A DNA stretch of 64,000 bases from contig NZ_CP116477.1 of NCBI RefSeq assembly GCF_028335745.1, forward strand, positions 2,666,001 through 2,730,000, in the 5' to 3' direction. Below are positions 57,783 through 64,000 of this stretch, piece by piece. The translations under genes were made by a program, and so were the position numbers. Below the pieces are notes generated by a model. The model searched no databases. It had not been told where the DNA came from and saw nothing but the letters and a program-made list of their open reading frames with translations. Positions within the stretch are counted from its first letter, which is position 1; each line of letters opens with the position of its first letter. This stretch comes from Pectobacterium sp. A5351 (GTDB taxonomy: Bacteria > Pseudomonadota > Gammaproteobacteria > Enterobacterales > Enterobacteriaceae).

Positions 57783-58577
57783 TCAGGCTGCTTTAGGCTG
57801 TTTTTCATATAAGAAATGCAGCACCTGCTGACGATAGTGGTGATAGCGTGGATCGTCGGCCAGCACGACGCGTGAACGTGGACATTCCAGCTCGACCTTC
57901 ATGATTTCACCAACCGTCGCCGCCGGACCGTTGGTCATCATCAGCACGCGATCCGACAGCAGTACCGCCTCGTCTACATCGTGAGTAATCAGCACAATCG
58001 TGGTTTGCAACCGCTGCTGAATTTCCATCACCGCATCCTGAAGGTGCGCACGCGTCAGCGCATCCAACGCGCCGAACGGTTCATCCATCAGCAACACTTT
58101 CGGCTTCATGGCCAGCGCGCGAGCAATCCCCACACGCTGCTTCATCCCGCCGGAGATCTCATTAGGCCGCTTGTTCAGCGCATGCCCCATATGCACCAGT
58201 TCCAGATTGTGGGTAATCCATTCGTGCATCTCGTGCTTGTTCATCTGCCCGCGAAATACCTGGCGTACCGCCAGCGCGACGTTTTCGTAGGTGGTCAGCC
58301 ACGGCAGCAGCGAGTGGTTCTGAAAGACAACGCCGCGATCCGGCCCTGGGCCGTCGATTTCACGGTTGTCACACAGCAGGCCACCACTGCTCGGCAGCGT
58401 CAGACCCGCAATCAGGTTCAATAACGTAGATTTGCCGCAGCCGGAATGGCCGATCAGGCTGATCGTTTCACCGGTGTGAATATCAAAACTCACCTGATCC
58501 AGCGCCAGAAACTCACCGCTGGCGGTATTGAAACGCTGGCTCACCTGCTGCACTTGAATAATGGGTGTTGTACGCAT
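57783..58577 (-). CDS. nrtD: Nitrate ABC transporter ATP-binding protein
   Basis: 264 residues from ATG 58577, with GGAG just after the permease stop and 6 bases before the ATG. Walker A GHSGCGKST, Q-loop VVFQNHSLLPW, signature EISGGMKQRVGIARAL, Walker B VLLMDEPFGALD and switch His in LITHDVDEAV. NrtD-type features: Q-N-H-S-L-L-P-W and the terminal D-D-P-R-Y-H-H-Y-R-Q. It drives nitrate/nitrite uptake. There is no NrtC-like sensor domain. The nirB fusion starts 16 bp after the stop. Confidence 0.93.
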   Translation of the reverse strand: MRTTPIIQVQQVSQRFNTASGEFLALDQVSFDIHTGETISLIGHSGCGKSTLLNLIAGLTLPSSGGLLCDNREIDGPGPDRGVVFQNHSLLPWLTTYENVALAVRQVFRGQMNKHEMHEWITHNLELVHMGHALNKRPNEISGGMKQRVGIARALAMKPKVLLMDEPFGALDALTRAHLQDAVMEIQQRLQTTIVLITHDVDEAVLLSDRVLMMTNGPAATVGEIMKVELECPRSRVVLADDPRYHHYRQQVLHFLYEKQPKAA

Positions 58578-58587
58578 GGTCGGCTCC

Positions 58588-59505
58588 TTAGCGGTTGTCA
58601 TAGCTGAAACGGTTAGCAATCCACACCAGTCCCTGCTCAAGCAGCAGACCGATAACGCCAATCACCACGATGGCGATGATGATGTTTTCCACATTCAGAT
58701 TGTTCCACTCATTCCAAATCCAGAAGCCGATACCGACGCCGCCAGTCAGCATTTCTGCGGCGACAATCACCAGCCAGGCGACGCCAATCGACAAACGCAC
58801 GCCAGTCAATACGTTAGGCAGCACCGCCGGCAGTAGAATCTTGCGCATGATGGTGAATTCGGAGAGCTTCAACACCCGCGCTACATTCAGGTAATCCTGT
58901 GGGATGCGACGCACGCCCTCGGCGGTGTTGAGGATCATCGGCCAGATGGAGCAGATAAAAATGGTCCAACTGGATGCCGGTTCAGCACGCTGGAACAGCA
59001 GCAGGCCGATAGGCAGCCAGGCCAGCGGACTGACCGGGCGCAGCAGCGAAATGATCGGGTTGAGCATGTTGGCCAGAAACGTAAACCGACCAATCAGGAA
59101 CCCCGCAGGAATGCCAACCAGTGCCGCCAGTCCGAAACCAATGCCAACACGTTGCAACGAGGCCAATACGTTCCAGCCGATGCCCTGATCGTTCGGCCCC
59201 GCGATGTAAAACGGATCGGCAAAGAGGCTGAGCGCCGCAAGCCAGGTTGCCCACGGCGTCGGGAAGTTTTCGCTGTTCAGCGCGGCAATCTGCCAGACGG
59301 CAACCAGCAGCCCCAGCCCCAGTACCGCAGGGAAAAGTTGTTGAAACAGCTTGCGCAGCAGCGGGCGGTAAGCGAAAGCTGGTGCCACCGGTGCTTTTGC
59401 AGGCATTGCGGGTTTAGTTGGCAACGGCGTAATGTCGGCGCTGCGTACAGTTTCCGGGGCGTTATCCGCGGTAATGGGAATGACCTGGGCCTGGTTTTTC
59501 ATCAT
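58588..59505 (-). CDS. nrtB: Nitrate ABC transporter permease
   Basis: 305 residues from ATG 59505 (a second ATG follows directly). Five to six membrane segments; the EAA-type loop is IPQDYLNVARVLKLSEFTIMRKILLPAVLPNVLTG. NrtB/SsuC-type sequence: P-T-P-W-A-T-W, WLPIGLLLFQRAEPASSWTI and the terminal L-L-E-Q-G-L-V-W-I-A-N-R. The first ~50 residues are a Pro/Ala-rich cytoplasmic tail. The gene starts 9 bp after nrtA. Confidence 0.92.
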   Translation of the reverse strand: MMKNQAQVIPITADNAPETVRSADITPLPTKPAMPAKAPVAPAFAYRPLLRKLFQQLFPAVLGLGLLVAVWQIAALNSENFPTPWATWLAALSLFADPFYIAGPNDQGIGWNVLASLQRVGIGFGLAALVGIPAGFLIGRFTFLANMLNPIISLLRPVSPLAWLPIGLLLFQRAEPASSWTIFICSIWPMILNTAEGVRRIPQDYLNVARVLKLSEFTIMRKILLPAVLPNVLTGVRLSIGVAWLVIVAAEMLTGGVGIGFWIWNEWNNLNVENIIIAIVVIGVIGLLLEQGLVWIANRFSYDNR

Positions 59506-59514
59506 CAACCTCAC

Positions 59515-60774
59515 TTATTTCTTCACGCTAAAACTGTTGGCATAGCCCGCCGGATCGCTACCATCCCAGCGGCGGCCATCGATAAGCACGCTGCTGCGCA
59601 TGTCGCTACTGGGCAACGGCACATTCCCCACGGCCTCGGCCGCCTGCTTATAGATATCAATACGGTTAACCTGCTTCGCGACAGCCAGATAATCCGGCTC
59701 TTCGGTGAGCAAGCCCCAGCGTTTGTGCTGGGTAAGGAACCACATGCCGTCGGACAGATACGGGTAGTTCACGGAACCGTCGTGGTAGAAACGCATCGCG
59801 TGTTCGTCTTTCCAGCTTTTCCCCAGCCCGTTTTCGTACTGGCCCAGCATGCGTCCGACGATGGTTTCTTCTTTGGCATTGATGTACGCGCGTCCGGCAA
59901 CGACGCCTGCCGTTTCACGACGGTTGTCGTCCGAGGCGTCAATCCAGCGCGAGGCATCGAGAATCGCGGCGGTCAGCGCACGGGCGCTATTCGGGTTGGT
60001 GTTCACCCAGTCAGCACGGGTGCCCAGCACTTTTTCCGGATGATCCGGCCAAATATCTTGCGAGGTGGCGGCGGTAAAGCCGATGTTTTCGCTGATGGCA
60101 CGTTGGTTCCACGGCTCGCCGACGCAATAGCCAACCATGTTGCCAATCTTCATGTTCATCACCATCTGCGGTGGCGGCACCACCACGGTGCGCACGTCAT
60201 TCAGAGGATGAATGCCGGCGGAAGCCAGCCAGTAATAGAGCCACATGGCGTGTGTGCCAGTAGGGAAGGTTTGGGCGAAGGTATAAGTGCCCGCCGGGCT
60301 AGCTGCGATATACTTTTGCAGCGCGGCGAGATCCGTGACGTTGGCTGCACGCAGCTGGTTCGCCAGCGTGATGCCTTGTCCGTTCTGGTTGAGCGTCATC
60401 AGTGCCGCCATATTGCTCTGCGCCCCAGACAGCCCCATTTGCAGACCGTACAACTGCCCGTACAGAATGTGGGCGGCATCTAGTTCACCCGATACCAGCT
60501 TGTCGCGTACCGCGGCCCAACTGGCTTCTTTGCTGGGAACAATGGTGATGCCGTATTTCTTATCGAAGCCTTTCACTGCGGCCATCACAACTGAGGCGCA
60601 GTCCGTCAACGGAATAAACCCGACCCGAATTTCCTTTTTCTCCGGTGCATCGGAACCCGCGGCCCAGGCACTATTCATCAATCCAGGCAGCATCAGGCTG
60701 CCTCCCAGTGCAGCACTCCCCAACAGAAACTGGCGGCGAGAGACGGTCATGCTTTTGGTTTTGGAATCACTCAT
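59515..60774 (-). CDS. nrtA: Nitrate ABC transporter substrate-binding protein
   Basis: 419 residues from ATG 60774. It begins with a twin-arginine signal (SRRQFLLGSAALGGSLMLPG, cleavage after AWA), so it is exported folded. The mature NrtA/NasF-type domain includes IRVGFIPLTDCASVVMA, SWAAVRDKLVSGELDAAHIL, MWLYYWLASAGIHPL and GNMVGYCVGEPWNQRA. It binds nitrate, and probably nitrite, in the periplasm. It is the first gene of the operon after a 160-base leader with a sigma-54 promoter and a terminator. Confidence 0.93.
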   Translation of the reverse strand: MSDSKTKSMTVSRRQFLLGSAALGGSLMLPGLMNSAWAAGSDAPEKKEIRVGFIPLTDCASVVMAAVKGFDKKYGITIVPSKEASWAAVRDKLVSGELDAAHILYGQLYGLQMGLSGAQSNMAALMTLNQNGQGITLANQLRAANVTDLAALQKYIAASPAGTYTFAQTFPTGTHAMWLYYWLASAGIHPLNDVRTVVVPPPQMVMNMKIGNMVGYCVGEPWNQRAISENIGFTAATSQDIWPDHPEKVLGTRADWVNTNPNSARALTAAILDASRWIDASDDNRRETAGVVAGRAYINAKEETIVGRMLGQYENGLGKSWKDEHAMRFYHDGSVNYPYLSDGMWFLTQHKRWGLLTEEPDYLAVAKQVNRIDIYKQAAEAVGNVPLPSSDMRSSVLIDGRRWDGSDPAGYANSFSVKK

Positions 60775-60810
60775 CAACGACACCCTTGCGCAAAACACCT
60801 TTTCAGGCGG

Positions 60811-60868
60811 TAAAAACAAAAACGGCGTCCACAAGCCCATGCAGAATCTGCACGCTTATGGACGCCGT
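60811..60868 (-). terminator. Leader terminator of the nas operon (NasR-controlled attenuator)
   Basis: On the minus strand ACGGCGTCCA pairs exactly with TGGACGCCGT. The inner TAAGC/GCTTG and TGCAG/CTGCA pairs extend the hairpin, and TTTTTGTTTTTA follows. It lies in the leader, 37 bp before the nrtA start, not after a gene. Klebsiella nasF has a leader terminator that NasR overcomes in nitrate; nasR sits just upstream here. I could not place the NasR-binding hairpin with confidence. Confidence 0.85.
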
Positions 60869-60943
60869 TGTCCGATTAACACCTTCCGCACCGCCGTTGG
60901 CCCGAAACGCATTATGAATGTTTGGTTATTGCTAATGAGTTAA

Positions 60944-60960
60944 AGCAAGGTTTGTGCCAG
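60944..60960 (-). promoter_or_regulatory. Sigma-54 promoter of the nas operon
   Basis: CTGGCACAAACCTTGCT on the minus strand matches the -24/-12 consensus (TGGCAC-N5-TTGCW) exactly. Transcription should start near 60933, giving a leader of about 160 bases that contains the attenuator. This fits NtrC activation under nitrogen limitation, as known for Klebsiella nas. No clear NtrC sites were recognised upstream. Confidence 0.88.
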
Positions 60961-61130
60961 CTATCACACTTTTGAGTGTTTCACTTCACAGGGGAGGTCT
61001 ATTAACCACATGTCTATACAGGTTCAGAGACCGTTTCGTGCGCCATTCCGCCCCCCTTTATCTGCAATACCGCACATGCGCCCGACGCAGGGCGCTCAAG
61101 CGCCGCAGCCCTGCGAACCCTGGCTTCCGG

Positions 61131-61276
61131 CTAAATTATGCCGCTACGCGGTGCCATCGGTGTTCATGACCGCTAGTCGAGCCGCCAGTGACGCGTTCCC
61201 GACGCGGCACTGACTTTCGCGGCATCCATGCCGCTCACTCGGCGGCCATCCCCACCGATGCATAATTTTCACGCCA
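61131..61276 (-). repeat. R2 MITE-like repeat, copy B
   Basis: Read on the minus strand it starts GGCGTGAAAATTATGC and ends GCGGCATAATTTAG, with core GCCGAGTGAGCGGCATGG, CGCGAAAGTCAGTGCCGCGT and GGGAACGCGTCACTG as in copy A (37810-37957). Its ends (AAAATTATGC/GCATAATTT) are a better inverted repeat than those of copy A. Confidence 0.8.
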
Positions 61277-61359
61277 CGAGAGAATAAGATATTAATAAAT
61301 GGTGAATTTTATGATTCACGGCTATAACAGAAAGGGAAAAAATCGTGGTTTGTCTTTTC

Positions 61360-61584
61360 TTCCGCGTAAATTACGCTGAGGACAAATCAGTCTCCAGGAT
61401 GAGCAGCATGGATGCTGCGAAAGTGGCTGCCGCATCGGACAAAAACGTCAAAGACGTTTTTGAACAGCACAAGTGCTGGCCCGTAGGGCGAGTCCTCTTT
61501 ATAGGACGAGTATTCGCGTCAGCAACGGTCCGTCAGGTGACTGATTTTCCGAAGGAACCGCGCAGTGGCGTAATTTCCCGCGAA
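61360..61584 (+). repeat. R3 composite repeat
   Basis: About 225 bp with ends like R2 (CCGCGTAAATTACGCTGAGG at left; right end read inward CGCGGGAAATTACGCC). Next to the left end, GCATGGATGCTGCGAAAGT resembles the R2 core. The middle (ACAAAAACGTC...GACGTTTTTGAACAGC and CTGGCCCGTAGGGCGAG) resembles part of R1. It appears to be a mixture of the two families. Confidence 0.65.
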
Positions 61585-61778
61585 AAAGCCTCGGGTCACG
61601 GGGCGGCGGCGACTGAGCGCCCCGTGTCGTGCGTGTGCTACGACGTAGCATAGAAATAACGATCTTTTTACGCACGAAACCACTTCACGCGGTCAATTAC
61701 TCCTGACTCCCCCTTCCACAAAACGAGGTCTTGCACCGCCAACAGGCAGAACACGCACAGTTCATGTGCATATACCTC

Positions 61779-63068
61779 TTACGGGGTATCACCAAATACA
61801 TCAGCCACCGCGAGCATCGCCGTCGCGATATCAATCAGCTTTTTATTCTGGCTCATCGCCATGCGGCGCAGGGTTTTGTAGGCCTCTTCTTCGCTTAATC
61901 CACGGTGCTGCATCAGCAAGCCCTTCGCGCGATCGATCTGTTTTCTTTCATTCAACGTGGCTCGCAGCGCAGCTAATTCATGATCCTGTGCCTGTAAGCG
62001 CCGCGACTGTTGCTGCACCAGCGACAGCAGCGATCGCCCCAGCTGTGGACTGACGCCATCGCTATTCAGCCAACCGGGAGGGACGTTCTGCCCTTCCACG
62101 TCGTGACCAGCGATAAATATCGAATAACCGGGATCGTCATGCTCCTGCTGCGCCATCAGCGCTTCGAGATCCGCGCGCTGATCGCTGCATGCTTTCTCAG
62201 CAGCCGCAATACGGGTACGGCAGCGCTGCATCAGCGTCTGTTCCAACTCATCTTCCATCTGCTTCATTTCATCGATGCGCCGCGTGGCAATCGAAAACCA
62301 GTGCAGGCTATCGGCTTCCGGCAGCTTTTCTATCGGGCTGCGGGTGCACACAATGCGGCGCAGGCGCTCAAATTCGCTGTCTACCGCGATAGCACGCCAG
62401 CGCTGCTGGTTTTCTTCATCGCTAAAACTCAGAAAGGTATCGAAACAGCGCTCCTGCCGCTCAATCAAATCCAGCAACTTTTGCCGGGTTTCCTCATCGA
62501 CGCAGCCCGCCGCATAGGCCGCCGCGCCAATAGCCCGCTCCTGCCCTGCCAACTCTTTCCCCTGCATAAAGCTGAACATGGCAATCAACGCGCGGGAAAT
62601 CCCCGGATCGGCCGCCGTATCCGACACCTCAAAAACCAGCGCCAGCAGGTTGCGGACAATATCGTTGAAAAACGTCATCGCCTGCGGCTGAGGCAACAAA
62701 CGCTGGCGAATCTGCTGGCGCAACGCGGGCAGCAGGCTCAGCGCATAGACCACGCTGGCGACACGGCTGAATAGACGGCTCGCCTGCGGCAATTCCGCCG
62801 TCATTTTTTCCAATCCGGCCAGATGCGTCATCAAGTGCGCCTGCGCCGCCTGCACGTCTTTCTCACGTAGCACCAGTTCGTCGGCAAAAAATCGGCCGTC
62901 GGAGCACAGAAACAGGTTGGCCGTTCCTCGTTCGCGCTGCAATAGATGCACGAGCTGGCTGATTTTCCCCACCAGTTCACCGCTTTGCAGCAGGTAGCGC
63001 AGGCTGTTCAGCTCACACTGGCGCGAGGCAAGTAAAAATCGAATTGTCGTTGAAGGCTCCGCCACCAT
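61779..63068 (-). CDS. nasR: NasR, nitrate-responsive transcription antiterminator
   Basis: 429 residues from ATG 63068 with AGGAG 8 bases upstream. An N-terminal NIT nitrate-sensing domain (about 25-300; L-V-H-L-L-Q-R-E-R-G-T-A-N-L-F near residue 50 is the P-box-like helix) and a C-terminal ANTAR RNA-binding domain (about 360-420; LRATLNERKQIDRAKGLLMQ, LSEEEAYKTLRRMAM). NasR binds the nas leader RNA with nitrate or nitrite bound and prevents termination at the attenuator. The nas operon with just such a terminator lies downstream on the same strand. Confidence 0.95.
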   Translation of the reverse strand: MVAEPSTTIRFLLASRQCELNSLRYLLQSGELVGKISQLVHLLQRERGTANLFLCSDGRFFADELVLREKDVQAAQAHLMTHLAGLEKMTAELPQASRLFSRVASVVYALSLLPALRQQIRQRLLPQPQAMTFFNDIVRNLLALVFEVSDTAADPGISRALIAMFSFMQGKELAGQERAIGAAAYAAGCVDEETRQKLLDLIERQERCFDTFLSFSDEENQQRWRAIAVDSEFERLRRIVCTRSPIEKLPEADSLHWFSIATRRIDEMKQMEDELEQTLMQRCRTRIAAAEKACSDQRADLEALMAQQEHDDPGYSIFIAGHDVEGQNVPPGWLNSDGVSPQLGRSLLSLVQQQSRRLQAQDHELAALRATLNERKQIDRAKGLLMQHRGLSEEEAYKTLRRMAMSQNKKLIDIATAMLAVADVFGDTP

Positions 63069-63362
63069 CTTACTCTCTCCTGAAAAAACCACTTTCAGGA
63101 ATATGCAATTAACGCGCCATTCGCATCAGCTCACAGTGATCAGCAAGCAAAGACATGTTGTCCGCACAATGACTGCCGCTTGTGTGCACTTTCAACTTCA
63201 ATTTTTAAACTGCGTTACTAAACCCTCGCCATCGCAAAAGGTACTCTCATCATCGTTACTAAAACTGTTTTATAGCCATCGGCACGATGCTGACATCGGC
63301 GTAGAAACAGAAAAAAACACCGCAAAGTCGCATCGTAGCGCTATCATCACTCATAGGAACGC

Positions 63363-64000
63363 ATGAAAATGGCGAATTTATCTGAACAAGAAAGCTGGAT
63401 TGATGGAATTTATCAGCTTGAGACATCGGACCCGGTTGTAGCCGGCCCAGGGGGTATCTCTAACCGTCAGGCTGAGCAATTAGCCAGCCGCACGGCTTAT
63501 CTGAAAAAAATGCAGGAAACTACGGGTGAAAGTTTGCAGGCACATCTCGCCGCCAGCGATCCGCATTCACAATATGCCCCTAAAAATAGTCCGGCGCTGA
63601 CGGGAACGCCCACCGCGCCAACAACCGCGCAAACGGCAAACAACACGCAAATTGCCACCACGGCCTTTGTGAAATCGGCCCTTGCCGCATTGGTCAATGG
63701 TTCTCCGGCAGCACTGGACACGCTGCAAGAACTGGCGAACGCGTTGGGTAACGATCCGCACTTCAGCACAACCATATTGAATGCGATTGCTGATGTAAAA
63801 ACTGATGCGGCCAATAAGCTGAATGCCCATGCTTCGGTTCTTGATGCGCATCCGCAATATGCCCCAAAAGCCAACCCTGCATTCACGGGAACCCCCACAG
63901 CGCCGACCGCAGCATCCGGTTCTAATGACACACAGTTGGCGACAACGGCCTTTGTGAAAGCTGCCGTAGCCGCATTGGTTAATGGTTCTCCTGCGGCACT
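63363..64000 (+). CDS. Phage-type tail-fibre protein, 3' end outside window
   Basis: At least 212 residues from ATG 63363 (ATG 63369 is an alternative; AGGA lies 4 or 10 bases upstream). The N-terminus (LSEQESWIDGIYQLETSDPV, then VAGPGGISNRQAEQLASRTA) matches baseplate-proximal parts of P2- and Mu-like tail fibres. Two repeats begin near residues 60 and 155: H-x-Q-Y-A-P-K-x-x-P-A-(L/F)-T-G-T-P-T-A-P-T, then Q-(I/L)-A-T-T-A-F-V-K, then A-A-L-V-N-G-S-P-A-A-L. The period is 285 bp (95 residues). It suggests a prophage, tailocin or carotovoricin-type cluster to the right. Confidence 0.85.
   Translation, partial: MKMANLSEQESWIDGIYQLETSDPVVAGPGGISNRQAEQLASRTAYLKKMQETTGESLQAHLAASDPHSQYAPKNSPALTGTPTAPTTAQTANNTQIATTAFVKSALAALVNGSPAALDTLQELANALGNDPHFSTTILNAIADVKTDAANKLNAHASVLDAHPQYAPKANPAFTGTPTAPTAASGSNDTQLATTAFVKAAVAALVNGSPAA

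Larger units (their letters stand above)
60961..61778. other. Repeat-rich spacer between nasR and the nas operon
   Basis: About 820 bp without a supported gene. It holds R2 copy B (61131-61276) and R3 (61360-61584). Short ORFs here are by-products of the palindromes. GC-rich hairpins such as GGGGCGGCGG...CGCCCCG near 61600 are also present. Confidence 0.6.

Noticed and set aside
61010..61653. Short ORFs between nrtA and nasR
   Set aside because: They run through palindromic repeat elements R2 and R3 and change frame between copies.

Overview
The window looks like chromosome from a soft-rot enterobacterium, most likely Pectobacterium. That is an inference from gene content: a Klebsiella-type nas operon with NasR, yehS, mtnD, a MipA/RND/two-component locus, a solo LuxR, and short palindromic intergenic repeats of an enterobacterial kind. 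No rRNA, tRNA or CRISPR array was seen.

1-18.7 kb is an accessory island. A giant polyketide synthase (PKS) gene on the minus strand starts at 9919 and runs off the left edge. It is preceded on the same strand by a four-gene cassette (3-hydroxyacyl-CoA dehydrogenase, FkbH-like HAD protein, stand-alone ACP, acyl-CoA dehydrogenase) of the type that makes hydroxymalonyl- or methoxymalonyl-ACP. No O-methyltransferase is visible, so hydroxymalonyl-ACP is the simplest guess. The PKS reads KS-ACP / KS-AT-KR-ACP / KS-AT-ACP / BtrH-like domain. The last domain resembles the butirosin acyltransferase BtrH and suggests unusual chain release or transfer. A near-perfect lux-box palindrome lies upstream of the cassette, and a solo LuxR regulator with all AHL-contact residues lies beyond an IS10-group insertion. 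Remnants of IS110- and IS3-family elements and two small genes close the island.

18.9-34.9 kb: a SulP transporter; a MipA-adaptor-RND efflux operon divergent from a two-component system; a polar amino-acid ABC transporter with a MmgE/PrpD-family enzyme and a class IV aminotransferase; and a frameshifted PEP mutase/isocitrate lyase-family gene.

35.1-49.9 kb: a reverse transsulfuration pair (cystathionine beta-synthase and gamma-lyase); a XenA-type Old Yellow Enzyme with a divergent small HTH regulator; a sugar or polyol locus (FGGY kinase, 2-hydroxyacid dehydrogenase, PfkB kinase and a ribose-type ABC transporter) next to an acireductone dioxygenase; yehS; and a decayed Rpn-type nuclease gene.

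50-63.1 kb is a complete assimilatory nitrate operon on the minus strand: nasR, then nrtA-nrtB-nrtD, a very large NasC-NirB-NirD fusion, nasA and a SUMT (siroheme) gene. A canonical sigma-54 promoter and a leader terminator precede nrtA, matching NtrC activation plus NasR antitermination as known in Klebsiella. The window ends inside a phage-type tail-fibre gene with 95-residue repeats.

Two repeat families are scattered between genes: R1 (about 200 bp; one copy interrupted by the IS, one forming the 3' end of the PfkB gene) and R2/R3 (150-225 bp, MITE-like with terminal inverted repeats).
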